In this document: positions 29,101 to 41,842 of the stretch, in pieces | Position numbering within the stretch: position 1 is the first letter of the stretch | Layout: every line of letters starts with the position of its first letter | Assembly (NCBI GenBank): GCA_963691655.1 | Contig: OY829328.1 | Coordinates: 89,222,400 to 89,286,399 of the forward strand | Direction: 5' to 3' | Source: Toxonevra muliebris | Taxonomy: Eukaryota > Arthropoda > Insecta > Diptera > Pallopteridae | Length of the DNA stretch: 64,000 nt | Translations under genes and position numbers: made by a program | Notes under the pieces: model-generated | The model's input: only the letters and a program-made list of their open reading frames with translations | Told to the model about the DNA's origin: nothing | Databases searched by the model: none

Positions 29101-30774
29101 ACAATTAAAAACTCACATTAATGGACGTCAAAAAAAAAAAATCGATAAAACTACAAGAAATCTAATTAACAAAAAATCAACGCACGCCACGCCTACTTTT
29201 CTGCTACATTGACATCAAATCATCATTCAAAAGTTTCTCTCATCTAAACATTTTTAGCAACATGAAGCAATTTTACTTAAGTATTTAATTACAAGAAAAA
29301 AATATAAACAATTAAATGCGCCTTCTACGTAAAAAGGATATACTCTCAAACAAAAACACACACACATTCTAACACACTTACAATACAAACAAAAATACAC
29401 AAATACTATACTTTTAAAGAAAATCTCGTTCAAAATGATACTCAAAATTAGCCTTAAATCTAAGAAGCTAAACTGACTAACGTAACGTCGAAAAATTAAA
29501 CGTGTACTAACTTAAAAAAAAAAAAAAAAAAAATTGGCTAACTAGTATTCGTATACATATATACACCTACGTTCTATTTGTAATTTCAAATATATATACT
29601 TATCTGTATATTTTTTGGAAGTGGAAGCTCAAATTGATTACAATTAGTCCAAAACTAAACTATAAAATAAAAAGGATAATAAAGTATTTCCTATGTGAAT
29701 TTATGAAAAACACTAAAGAAGAAGCTCATGCCAGTTTGGATGTCAATCTATTAATTTTTAAGAGCCTAAAGTATTTAATTGCTATAAATATAGAAATATT
29801 AAATCAAAAAATGCAAAAAAGCTAAATTAGCAATTAACATTTAAGTAAGAGACGAAGGAGAAAAGTTAAATGAAAATGTTGCGCGCAGTTTTGAAATGTT
29901 CGCGGTTTTGCTAATTGCAATAGGTTTTTTTTTTGGTTTGATTGTAGTTTTAAAATTGGATAACAATATTATAAAACGCCAGTATATCGTATATTGAAAA
30001 GGTAAATTGTAGTATTTTATACACAAAAATCGAAAATACACGCATTCATGTACAATTTAATTATTTATCAAGGTTTATATTTAGTTCAATTTGATGCATA
30101 TATATCCATATTTATGAACGTTAAGAACCCTGCCATTTAAACAGGGCAGTTTTTATTCTCATCGCAAATTCAAGTGTCACGAACTCTCTATACTCTTTTT
30201 TTTCTAAATTAAGTTTTTAATATGTACCTACACGTGTATTCTCGATTTGCGGCAAAATATTAATAGTGATTTATATGTGTAATTATAGTGTAAATGTTAA
30301 ATATACATATTTTTAATTTCTTTTTATTTATTAATTATGTAAATACATGTTTTACTTTTATTTCATTAAGTTTTCTTCTTTAATTAAATACATATCCATA
30401 TGTAGCTCATACAATTTATGTTCAAATTAAGTTAAAAAATTTAGATTATTTTGCATGCTGCTTTCTACAAAGTTAACATATTTTTTTAACAATTTTATAT
30501 TTTTCCTATTTACAAACACTAAAAATAGAATGATGATGAAGATGACTTTAGTGGTCCAGCGTTGGGTGGGCACGTTAAAACGCAAAGCGATTTTTCTGAT
30601 GACGACGAGGATGATGGCGATGATGACGATAAACCAGTAACGATGCGTAGCTCACGCATGCGTGCCATCAACAACAGAAGCAACAGCACCATCACCACAA
30701 ATCGAGCAACTGGTAATCATCTAAATGTGCCAATAAGTAAGAAACCGTTTAAAATGGAAGTTTTCGATTTGTAG
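20198..30774 (+). CDS. SLC6-family sodium-dependent amino-acid transporter (SLC6A15/17-like), nine coding exons
   Basis: Predicted exons are 20198-20468, 24273-24505, 24582-25156, 26233-26380, 26454-26815, 26893-27055, 27118-27324, 27824-27892 and 30529-30774. All have GT/AG borders and form one frame of 757 aa. TM1 (about residues 64-87) carries the family signature [11 protein letters not shown] followed by NGGG; intron 1 splits the last Gly codon. Other family marks are the large extracellular loop after TM3 with an FWYRTTL segment, the [12 protein letters not shown] stretch, a FGSYN sodium-site region, and [14 protein letters not shown]. The set resembles the B0AT2/NTT4 subgroup more than monoamine or GABA carriers, and suggests neutral amino-acid uptake at the plasma membrane. 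The substrate is not proven. The last two exons code a cytoplasmic tail rich in Asp/Glu. I chose the ATG at 20198 because the frame upstream holds only TTG codons. Confidence 0.93.
20469..24272 (+). other. Intron 1 of the SLC6 transporter gene
   Basis: A 3.8-kb intron with a GTGAGT donor, a TTTCTAG acceptor and no recognisable exon inside. The open frames are short; the one at 23592-23786 has no known domain. A/T runs lie near 22311-22386 and 24167-24182. Confidence 0.8.
25397..25413. repeat. (TG)8 microsatellite in SLC6 intron 3
   Basis: A short TG run inside the intron at 25157-26232. Confidence 0.85.
25880..26050 (+). mobile_element. Possible degenerate tRNA-derived SINE in SLC6 intron 3
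   Basis: An A-box-like TGACTCAATAG at about 25889-25899 is followed some 40 bases later by a weak B-box-like GCACCAAACCC. Then come a GAAA repeat and an 80-bp segment of higher GC. The arrangement fits a decayed tRNA-derived SINE head, but the B box is poor and no second copy was found in the window. Confidence 0.25.
27893..30528 (+). other. Intron 8 of the SLC6 transporter gene
   Basis: A 2.6-kb AT-rich intron with a GTAAGT donor and an AATAG acceptor. No exon or transposon was recognised. A poly(A) run lies at 29514-29532. Confidence 0.7.
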
Positions 30775-33700
30775 AATAAAACTAATTAATAATGATAAAA
30801 ATAATAATAATAACATAATGATAACTAAAATATATAAATATATTAATATTTGTTCGAAAATTATTATTAATATTAAATTTAATATATAAGTTTTAAAAAC
30901 AACAAAACAAAAATATGTATTTGTACATTTTTTGCTATATACATACATATATATACTTATATTTATGTAATTACTATGTATTTGTAAAATACATAAAGTA
31001 AAAAAAAATGTAAAAAAAATGTTAAATGTTTTACGGATTTAAGAAAAAAACATGAGAGAATCTTTAAAAGCATACCTAATAATTACACCTAAAAGGATTT
31101 TATGAATGATAAATATATACATAAATATATATGTAAGTTAATTAAAAATGTTACTACATTTATAACAAACAAAAAACAAAACATTTTAAAAAGTAAACAA
31201 CAGCAGCGTATTTGCATATACCATACAACAAAAAAGGCTTAAATTTTAAGATAGGCATATACGATAGTAGTAGTTTAAATATTTGTGCTCTATATGCACA
31301 AAAAAAGCAACACTGCGCTCCTTCATTTTATCTTTTCCGTCTCTTTGTGTTTTTCCCGGTTCGTTCCAATCACGCAGGTCCTTTTTATTTTAATTGCGTA
31401 GAAACGCGTTTGTTCATTTATACTCAATAGTATACTAAATAATATTAAATATATTTAGTTTTAAATGCTTTTAAAATGATTACACTAGACAACAGGTAAA
31501 ACCGATATTTTAATGTAAGTTGATTAGTCTTTCAAGATAGCCAAAACTTGTATTTTTAATAAGATTACGGAATAGGGAAGGGTTTTATATCGTCTCCACG
31601 TCTCAGCCCAATTTATGTGAGTCCAAATAAAGAAAGTTTTTCAAGTTTACTGGAACCTGAATAGGTATTTTTTTAAGATTTCGATAACTGGAATTCAAAC
31701 TGGAATAGAACTCCTTTTTAGTTTTTGTAATGAGCTCTAGATAGAATAGTAAAAAAAGAAATCAGAGCATTTAGTTTTCAAAATAAACCATACAATAAAG
31801 CCAAGTTTTCAAAGAAACAGATTGCTGGAACTGCCAGAATGAAGTCTTAGAGATTTTCTCACCTAAGTCTAAAATCCGAGAATTACCTTGCCTCCTGAAA
31901 CCGATCTTACAAGGATATTTTTTTGAATTCAAATTATATATAAATACTTGTAAGGTGCAAGATCATGTTGTCTAGTGGTAGTAAATAAAAAAATATATAT
32001 TCGATGTATGTATTCATCCAAATGAAAAAATACTTAAAATTGCCTACAGTTATTTTTAATATTTAAACGCAAACGCATTTTTGTTCAAGAGTTCAACTCT
32101 TCAATTTTTCGTTTTGTTAATAATTATTAATAAATCGTAGTCTATATCATTACAAAAAAAATAACAGCATTTTATGTTTGTTTTTATTTTGAAAATACTT
32201 ATGATTCAATTTAGCTTTTGCTGCTATTTATTTTTTATGTTATGATTTCAACGAAACAAAAAAAAAAACTAATGAAAATTATGAACAAATTACCCCAACG
32301 TACTTTAAATATTAGATTTACATACGAAAACAAAAAATACACAAAAAGAAAAAAAATTCAAAAACAAATACAAGTGTGATATTACTTAATATCCTCTAAA
32401 AGTATTTTTAAGGCGTAACTTAATACAAAACAAAAAATTTATATTTAAAATTATAATTAAATATAAATTTCTGGAACTCCAAGTATAAATAAAGTGAGAA
32501 AAATAAACAAAAACGCACTCAAAGAAAAAATCTAAAACAAAATTTAATAAGTAAATAATGCAAAAACTTAGCAACAATTCTGATGTAGTTAAAGTAAAGA
32601 ACAAAACAAAAACGAAAGTAATTTTAAAAGAAAAATATAGTAGAATTTATTATTTTTACATGCATACATAAAGATGTTCCAGAAATCAATTTATTACAGT
32701 AGCACAATAGCATGAAAATTTATCTGTTATATACATACAAAAGAATTGTACCTATAATTTTTTAGAGTGATGTTTATTTTCTATGTACCTATGTATACTG
32801 ATTTATATTATTTTTAAAAACCAATAATTAGTTTTTGTTTTGAAAAGTTACGAGTATTACACTAAGACATTAAAGTGATATCGAAGTATGAAAGATCAGG
32901 AATCGTGAGTGTGGAGGAATTTCTTCGTTAAGGTGAAGTTGTTGCTAGTCTGAAAAAAATAGGCTGCTTTTTTTTGGAAACAGATCAGCTATCATAGAGT
33001 TGAAATGATCGATCCTTCTGCAACTATTAGCAAATAATCCTTAAATCCAAATATTTCACAACTCTCTACATTTCCTGTTAAACAAAGAAAAGCTTTATGA
33101 CTTCATTATACCAAAAAATAAAAAATAAAATGTGAACACAAATATAGTAGATACATACATATTTTAGAAATTTAATCAACCAATAAGAGTCTATTTTATC
33201 AATTAAAAATAAATATATATTGTAAATGTATTTCAGATTTTTAATTTATTACCAACTGATTCTATTTCAAATTAAATTCGTGCAGCTAAAACCGAAAACC
33301 GAACAAAAATATTATGTTCTTTCAAACTAAATTCACCAATTGGTATTTAAATAATAAAGAATTTAAATTAATTTTATTCCAAGAAAAAAATATATAAAAG
33401 TATTTCATATGTAAACACTGCTGTGAATAGTTTTTAGTGGTTGTAAAACATAAGAAAAAAATAATTAAATTTCTCAATAGTTTTTTCCTCTTTTACTTAA
33501 ACAATTTTAACAGTAATAAAAATAATATTTTGAAAAACACTCAAGAATTATATTTCAATTTTATTTATTTTTTTTTTTTCGTTTTTAATTTGATCAAAAA
33601 ATTAATTCTTATTTTTAGTTACCATAATTATGTTTTCTTATTTAATGAACAACATTTTTTAAAATAGTTTTATGAAAAAAAAAATTTTAAAACTGTTTTT

Positions 33701-34858
33701 TTTATTATTTTCTTTTTAAAAACAATTTTTTTTTTGTGTTTCTAGTTTTATGAAAGTAAATACTTAAAATAAATAAAGTAAATCAATTAGAAATTTCGTA
33801 TTTGTAGCGGCAATATAAAAATATACAATTTTTGATTAATTTGTTTCATTTTATTAAAATGAAAACTAAAAATTAAATTTATTCAAGATTGAAGACAATA
33901 AAATAACTCATATATGAAGTAAATATGTGTTTTTTTTTAATTTTTAAAGTTGCATTTTTCAAAAAATATTTTTTTTAAATGTGAATTTCTGTTATTTTTT
34001 CTTTTGTGAGGATTTAAATAAGTAGAAAAATGTTTTGACTATTCGAAAAGAAATAAAAATACGAATTTATGTCTTATAAAAATAACACAATATTGAATGA
34101 AATTTGAGATTCATCTCATTTATTACTATTTTTGTGAAAAGAGATTAGAAGGAAGGCAAGTTCTGAAACTCACTTTCGATTCGGGGATTCACACCGAAAA
34201 AGAACAGTTCATTGCGTTTGGATTCCAATACGTCTCATTAGAACAATATGAAAGATATGCTTTTTTCCGAACCATTCATTCATTTACAAGCGAAAGTAGA
34301 TAAAAAGAACATTTCGGAAAAATGTGTAATTAATAATCAAAAAAGAGCCCAAAATACGAAATATTTAAAGGTTTTTAACGCCATAATCAAGTGCAGAGAT
34401 AAAAGTACCTTAAAACTTTATAGTAAAGGAAACAAAAAACACGAAAAATACACAAAACAGGATATGAAATTTGAAGACAGTACAAAAATGCTGTTTATAT
34501 TTCAAAAATAAAATACAAAAAAAAAACATATGTACTACAAAGTAGTGTTAAAATATTTAGCAAGAAAAGCATAAAAGCAGCGCCTCCAAATTTTTGGCTG
34601 ATTTAGCTCACTTTTAACCGGAGACTAGACTGGACCGTTTTAGAAACTGAGGATACAAAGTAATATCCGCTAGGCTTTAGTTGGTGAATGTAGTTCTCAA
34701 ATATCCCGCAGGCAGCAAATGTGGCGCTGTATATAAATATGTAAAAATATATATAAAAGTTAGTTGAGAAGAAACATATTGTTAAAAACTAATTAAGTTA
34801 TTATGTATTATTTTAAAATATTTACTCTTTAAATCTAAGCTGAAACAATAAGGTCACC
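30775..34858 (+). other. Presumptive SLC6 3' UTR grading into gene-less DNA
   Basis: AATAAA occurs immediately after the stop (30775-30780) and at later places, so the transcript end cannot be fixed. The remainder is very AT-rich. The paired open frames at 34097-34511 have no recognisable domain. Confidence 0.45.
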
Positions 34859-34862
34859 TTAA

Positions 34863-35283
34863 CCCTCTAGTTCCCAAGCCCGCCTCTAGACGGCCTTCAC
34901 CAAAAGGGGTAGAATTGCCACCATAACAGTTTTCTGTTGCTACATTTTACATTACGTTTAGGGAATTTCCCAAGCTTTCACAAGAATGCATCAGTCATGA
35001 GCTATGATGCGTATTATAGAAGTTAGCGACAGCCAAAGTCAAAAATTTTGTGAAAAATAGGAAAATTAATTATTTTGATTGTATTTGAGATAAAAGTGAA
35101 AAAAAAAAATACTTCCCGTCATAGTATCCAGTATCCATAGTTTTAGGCTTTCAAACTTTCCCACTTCATAAAACCACGCCCATTCGTTTTTTTTTGGGAT
35201 TTTAAATCAGTTTATAATTTTTACGCCAACATTAATCAATCCCGATTTGTTTTTTATCAATCAAAAATTAGGGAAGTAGAGGG
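34863..35283. mobile_element. piggyBac-type MITE, 421 bp, TTAA target duplications
   Basis: The element starts CCCTCTAGTTCCC at 34863 and ends with the reverse complement of CCCTCTACTTCCC at 35283 (12 of 13 match). It is flanked by TTAA at 34859-34862 and 35284-35287. A TTAA duplication plus terminal repeats starting with CCC is diagnostic of the piggyBac superfamily. There is no coding capacity inside, so it is non-autonomous and would have needed a transposase supplied elsewhere. Confidence 0.8.
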
Positions 35284-35911
35284 TTAAGAAGGCGTATTTA
35301 CCTACCTATATGAAGAAATTATTAATTTATGTTTGTTTTTGTATTTTTGTTTATTTTTTCCTGTTATCAATTTAATGCAAAACAAAAAACAGCTATACTC
35401 TATTTTAATTTTAATTATTTGTTTTTGTTTATATAAAAAAATCAATTAGATATAAAAAACCAAATTGAGAAATTTGACAAACTATTACATTGACATATGT
35501 AAAAAAAATTTATATTATTGTAATATTATGAAAACAAACAAAACAGAAAAGAAGAAAAATAATTGGGGAAAAAGAACAATTATTATTATTATTGTATTCT
35601 TATTATTATTATAAATAAATATAATTAAAAAAAAATAGTTCGTTAAGTTGAAATGCAAAAAAAAAAAAACGAATTAGTTTTATTTCTCAGTTCTGGCATT
35701 TTCAGGAAAGGAATTCTTCTAAAAAATTACGTGTTTGGTTTAGGAAAATAAGAGTCTATTCAATGGATTTATTCCATTTATTTATAAAAGTGAAAATTTT
35801 TTTAATTTTTTTCTACATTCATAGGTCATAGAAAAGTTATTGAAGCATATTATTGAAAGCCAGGAGGTATTCTTTTATAGAAAAAATTCGTCAAGTTATA
35901 GAACTGATTAA

Positions 35912-36156
35912 CCCTAGGCGACAATTCTTTTTTTTATACATTTAAGTCCATCTTCGTCGAATCGACGACGCCTTTTTAACTCGATGCCAATTGCTCCCGA
36001 TATAAAAAAATTCTTGTTTTATTAAGCACTTTATTATTTATTCAAAATTATCGTTTCATTTTTCCAGTGCTTTTTGTTACTTAAAAAAAAAAATGTCAAT
36101 TAATTTGTTAGGCAAAAGAGAAAATTCACGTCGTCGATTTGATTTGTCGTCTAGGG
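35912..36156. mobile_element. Second, different piggyBac-type MITE, 245 bp
   Basis: Starts CCCTAGGCGACAATTC at 35912 and ends at 36156 with the reverse complement of CCCTAGACGACAAATC (13 of 16 match). It is flanked by TTAA at 35908-35911 and 36157-36160. The ends differ from those of the element 0.6 kb upstream, so it is another family. It has no coding capacity, and CGTCG words recur near both ends. Confidence 0.75.
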
Positions 36157-36736
36157 TTAAATAAAATCAATCGTGTTAAGTTGATCAAACCTTTGATATG
36201 TTTGTATATCCTGGAATCAATTATATTACTATCAAAATCTCCATATAACATTTTGATATGGATATTCTTAAAGGTCAAAAATATATTTCGAGCAAAAAAA
36301 TCTTGTAATTCGAACTATTTTTCCGATTTTACCCCCATAATTTGAAAGTTGAACTTTTCTAATAAAAAAAAAAGAGTAAACGAGAAAACTTTATTCATGT
36401 GTGTGTGTAATGCATTTTAAATGGGAAAGAGAGAAAAAGTGCACACTTTTGTTTTGCTTTCGTGCTTTTGTTAGCGCTTTCTTTTGAATTTTAATTTAGT
36501 TTACGAGTTAAACAGAGATCTGCAGAAATTTGAATTGCACTGTTTCGATTTCAGTTTCATTTACAGAAAGTGAAAAATTGAACATGGAATTTAGTAGGTT
36601 TTTGTTCAGTTATTATTCCAGTGCAATAAAATAAAAAAAAACTCCATAGTTCGAATTTTTATTTTTTAATTTTTATTCCATAACCGAAGAATTTAGCTTA
36701 GCTCATTAGTTGCATATCAAATTATCAATGTTCTAC

Positions 36737-36806
36737 CTCCTCGGTGGTCTAGTAGCAGCATGCTAGACTATCATCTCATTCGTCTCGCTTTCGATTCCTG
36801 TCAAGG
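36737..36806 (+). mobile_element. tRNA-like sequence with A and B boxes (SINE head or tRNA pseudogene)
   Basis: TGGTCTAGTAG at about 36745-36755 fits the RNA polymerase III A box (TRGYNNARNNG), and CTTTCGATTCC at about 36788-36798 is a fair B box, at tRNA-like spacing. The segment between resembles a D-arm and anticodon arm, but the 5' CCTCGGT and the 3' end pair poorly. It is therefore not a functional tRNA; a tRNA pseudogene or SINE head is more likely. Confidence 0.45.
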
Positions 36807-37244
36807 GCATGGCGGTTCGCTTTTCTTAAAAAATCACTTTTCATGTTATATAAAAATTTTCAAATACAGTTAATAGCCCAAAAAGAGCATTCTCATATGA
36901 AAATACCTTAATTTCTTCTGCGCATAACCAGTCGATTGAATAAAGAAGAGAAATCCAACAGTGATGTCCATTATGACGAATACATACTCAAAAGCACCAT
37001 CTTGACCATCCAAATGTCAGCCTTGACACAAACCGAATGCATAATAGTGTGGCAGGGGCGGGGGGCGACAGGGGGAAATTTCCCCTCCCAAAAGATTTTC
37101 AAACACTTAATAATTTAATAACTTAAACAGGCAAAAAGGTGAATATAATTAGTTATTGTTGTTTTTAGTTATTACGATTTACTTTCAATTATAAGAATAA
37201 TGAATAATCTTGCTCATTAAACCACTTTCCTTCTCTATGGAAAT

Positions 37245-37850
37245 GTGTTGAAATAATAATGATACTTAAACCAAATAAACCTGAAAACTCAGTGCCTTCA
37301 TATAGACCTATAAGTTTGCTGGCAATATTCTCGAAAATATTCGAAGTATTAGATTGCTAATAGTACAAGAAAATAAGAATGTAGTTCCGAATCACCAATC
37401 GTCATAAGCACGATACTCCTGAGCAATATCATCGCATAGAGAATATTGTCACTGACTTTCTGGAACGCAAAAAATATTGCTCTGCCATATTTTTGGACAT
37501 TCAAGAAGCGTTCGAAAAAGTTTAGCATCAAGGGCTGTTATACAAATTAAAAAATTTATTTCCAGCTCCATTTTATTTGGTCTTAAAGTCCTATCAATCT
37601 ATGTCAAAGTAAATGATGAAACATCAGCCAAATGTCAAGTAAAAGCCGGAGTACCACAGGGCAGTGTTCTGGGTGCTGATCTTTATTCGATTTTTACCTG
37701 CGACTTGCCTGAAACTGATGGTGTTACTATAACTACTTATCCAGACGATACTGCCATTTTAGCGTCAAATTAATCTCCAACACAAGCTGCTAATCTAGTT
37801 CAGAAACAGCTCGACGACGTTCAACAATGGTTACTTCGTGGATGAGTGCT
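37245..37850 (+). pseudogene. Jockey-type non-LTR reverse transcriptase remnant
   Basis: In shifting frames the plus strand shows the ordered blocks of a Jockey-clade reverse transcriptase: P-S-Y-R-P-I-S-L-L near 37290-37325; a catalytic-palm-like F-L-D-I-Q-E-A-F segment near 37490-37515; A-G-V-P-Q-G-S-V-L-G near 37645-37680; and T-Y-P-D-D-T-A-I-L-A-S near 37733-37768. The last is the Y-x-D-D box with Pro in place of Ala. Stops and frameshifts break it between blocks. Most of the rest of the element is gone, and what follows to about 38160 is not recognisable. Confidence 0.85.
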
Positions 37851-40800
37851 TGACTGGAGTTCCATCAGCCTCAGGTTAAATTCCCTGATGGAGTTAAATT
37901 CTTTAAAAATGTCCAAATGGATTGTTCTAATAAAATGGATCTTTTCGGTGATTTAGTTCTTAAATACGTGAATCAAGTACCAGTTCAACGGGTTCTATTC
38001 TCAGGTAGAGAATTGAATCCACCAAAAAAAAAACCAAATTATAGGTTTCGGGTCGATATAAAGAAAATCCCAGATGGGAAAGAGAAAATTAGAATACAGG
38101 GTAGGAATCAGCGACCTAAAATTATTCTTAAAACTCTACTAATCCTCGACCCATTATAAACCAATCTAAAACCGAAAACTGCAACAAGAACAGGATTTTC
38201 CCAAAATGCGTAACGCACCAGTAAGTTTTCACATGGCCATACCTTTGAAATTGTTATTCATCAAAATAAAGTTTATGAATAAGCAAAAAATACACGATCG
38301 AGAAAAAAAACGCTCTCCCCCTCCCCCCCAAAAATGTTTCCTGTATCCGCCACTGAGTGTGGTGAAAATGCTGAATCTGAGCAATGTCAAAATATAGCAG
38401 CCCCATCAACTCAAGAGCGTCTGCGGTAGGTCAATCACCTGTCCAGATGTTTATAATATGATTAACTAAACTAATACTCGACATGATGCTTAGCCGAAGC
38501 CCTAAGGTTCTAAGAGGAGTAGAAGGGGGAAGAGGGAATGTACCTAGAAGAACCTCTCTACTTTTAAAATGCTTATATTTTGTAGATACATACATAAATA
38601 GTAAGTATATATTGAAACAGATTTTCATTCCCTCAATTGCCTCAATATAATATGTATTTCGCATATTTTAAATTATTTTAATCTATCTTTTTTTTTTAAT
38701 ATCTGTAGAGCAACACCTAAGCTTAACTAACCCTTTTTTGCCCCTATGCGTATTCACTGTGCAATTTTATTATATATTTTTTTTTTATTATAATGTCTAT
38801 TAAAATACAATTTTTTTTTTTTTGTAATAATTATAAATTTCATAATTTTTTTTTTGTCTACGTGATGTCTAATCTATGAGATTGCCTAATTTGTATGAAT
38901 GCTGACATTTTAATCTGTGCGGCGCTTCAATTTAATCTTAGTTTTATATACTTTGAACTGTATGTGTATATTTTTAATATTTAAATTTGAATACATTAAA
39001 TAAATATGTATGAATTCAGACTTCGAAAACGACTCATTGTGTTAGAAAAAATAATATTGCATTCGAAACTGAAATGCAGATAGCGATATCATTTATTCAT
39101 TATCACTTTTTTGGAACGGCTCAAATATTGTAAGAAATTAGAAATGAGTCCCCACACTCAGCTGGTTTTATTAGATTAGTGAGATATGAATGGAGAACAA
39201 TGATTTAAATGAGAAAACCACAACTTTCAGAGTTTAATCGTGTCTTTTCTATTCAGCTAACGTTTTCAGGTTTATTCACTTTTTTCCATTTGAATGGAAT
39301 TTTACTCTTTTTCAACTGTTAATTCTTATTTACTTAAGTTTGGATCCACAATAATTATCTGTTACTTTTATTATTATTTGCACTTAAAAACAGGCAAAAT
39401 ACATATGTACGTAAAAACTTTAACATCTATTTTTGTCAACAAAAACTGAATAAAATGATTAGCTTATCAAAGTCACACTTAAATATTTATGTATTTTTTA
39501 ACTAATTCAATTTGAGAACACATTATGTGTTAAATTTTATACCTACAACAGGTAAATAATTTTGTATGATAAGCAAAAATTGTTAGTGTGAAATTTTCAT
39601 CAAAAAAGTACTCTTTTTATTTAATGATTATATTTTAATATTATCAGTGACATTGTGTACTGTTGCATAATATTAAAAAAAAAAAAAAAAAGAAGAGAAA
39701 CATATTCGCATTTTTCAAATAAATACAATTTAATATGAGAAGCAGTAAATTTGCTTGTTTGTTGGTCTACAATTGACACCTCAAATTATTATCCATACAT
39801 CCACATATTTTCATCAATGTTATTTAAGGGGGTATTCTTTTTTCGGTGTAGAGAAAAACCACAGTCGATAGAACTATCCGCTAGCACTGGCGTGATGAAA
39901 TAAAACTAAAATGTCAAACCAAATAATAATGGGCAAAATTTGAACTTGAAACTCGAAAATATAGTATAATAGGTCAAAGCGAATATTTTTTGCATTCAAT
40001 AGAGTTTAAACTGAATTTTTTGTTTAATTTTTTAAAGGTCCATAGTAAAACACACTCTTGAAAATGGTATACTCTACACTTACGCTGCATTATAATTATT
40101 ACAAAATAAATGGGATTACCGTCATCCCTGCTGCTTGCTAAATCACAAACAAAACAATTATATAATGGTTTGTGACCACTAGCTCCCTTCCTAATCATGT
40201 TGGTGGTTTCGATAAAAATTCCAAACGTTTATTTACTGGGAAAAATTGCACCGTAACAGACCACCTCTTCTATACAGAGCATTCAAATTACACAAAAAGG
40301 CACCCACTTCCCATATGAGGATATTTTTATTAAAACTCTCAGGCGTAGGGTGTTTTATGCTTTTATTTGACCTAACTTAGTTTCTCATTTACTATAATTT
40401 GTTTGATGAATACCGTGTTTATAAGCAAGATATCCATAAATTTTAGTTATAAAAATACAAACATGCAAGCATAGTAATAAAAAGTTTTGCATGAAATTAG
40501 AGCTTATATTCAAAGCTGTAAATAAATATACATATTGTACTACAGAATACAGAATACCCTCAATTGTATATAAATATAACAATTTAAGAAGTATAAAAAA
40601 TATATTAATATTGTACAAATACATGCCTACCAAATTTTGTTTGCTTATCAAAGCGAATGCTAAAATGAATTATATGATCTGCAATCAAACACTAAAGTGC
40701 AAAAATAAAGTAAGAGAAAGAGAGGGAACATTTACGAGTGAGAGCACAGGAGGACTGATGATAAAGTGCAACTGGCACAGATGTTTTCATCCAAAGCTAA

Positions 40801-40990
40801 TGCTATCGTCAACATCGTAACGTCAGCGATCACAGCGCGAAAGAAAGAAATCAAAAATCAAAACAAAAACAAGAATACAAGAAATAACAAAATAACAGCT
40901 GAGCGTATGCTTTCACACGGAAAAAGATATTGAAATAAATAACAACAACAATAAACGAATAAAGCGGAGTAAATAAGAGATATGCCTACT
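37851..40990. other. Gene-less stretch between the RT remnant and the Pepck 5' region
   Basis: No exon was recognised. The 80-codon frame at 37917-38159 may be a leftover of the retrotransposon, but no motif supports that. A poly(A) run lies at about 39674-39690. G- or C-rich patches lie near 37050-37090 (just before the RT remnant) and 38315-38330. Confidence 0.4.
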
Positions 40991-40999
40991 CTCAAATTT

Positions 41000-41842
41000 A
41001 TTTATAGCCAAATTTATATGTATTTTTATAGTATGTGCATAAAATAAGTAGGAGTAAATTTACGCTATCAAATAGTAACTGAGTGTCTGCAAGTCTAAGT
41101 TTGACATTTAAACGCGCGCACTCTTACTACACGCACACACTCATACATGTACCCATACGTAGTATTTGATTGTATGAATGCGAGTAGAGATCATTTGTGT
41201 AGCTCACTGTCTTGCTGGTTCGTTGGGGCTGGTTGTGTTTGTTTGTCTTATCTTATCGCAAACTACTTATGCTCAAAAAAAAAATATATACATTTGTATA
41301 TAAAATAATAATAAATGAAGAAAAAAACCATGAGGAAAACATACCAGAAAATACAAAATACAACGGAATAATAAAAATACAAAACACAAAATATAATGAA
41401 AACAAAAAATAAAAAAGCAGCAAAAGCAAGAAAACAACAACAGCTGAATTAAGAAATGTTACTTAAGCGCAAAGATTTTCTTATAGTAGTAGTAGCAATT
41501 CTTGCGCGCTCGCATCAAGTTCAATTTGGAAAGAAAGAAGCAATAATAAAAACGTATACAACAGCAACAGCAACAGGAACAACAACGAAAAGAGCAAAAA
41601 CAGCAGCCACAGCGACAAGTGTCATCATCTTTTTTGCTCCATTTGAAAACAAAAAAAGTGCAATAAACTCGCACAAAAACTAATGAAAATATTTTGAAAG
41701 TGAAAGAGAAAAAATAAGAAGCAAAAACGTAAATAATATATAACGAAATCAAAAAAAAATTTAATAAAAGTTGGCAAAATAAAAAATATTATTTGGAAAA
41801 AAGAAAACCAATCACAATAACAAAATATAGTAATTACTAGCA
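41000..41842 (+). promoter_or_regulatory. Presumptive Pepck promoter and 5' UTR
   Basis: This lies directly upstream of the proposed first coding exon. About 41100-41220 is richer in GC and CG than its surroundings. About 41420-41840 is A-rich with CAACAA and GCAACA repeats, typical of fly 5' UTRs. No TATA box or initiator was placed with confidence. Confidence 0.35.

Noticed and set aside
37049..38360. G-rich patch at 37049-37090 and C-rich patch near 38315-38330 as inverted ends around the RT remnant
   Set aside because: The two patches share little beyond runs of G or C and no target duplication was found.
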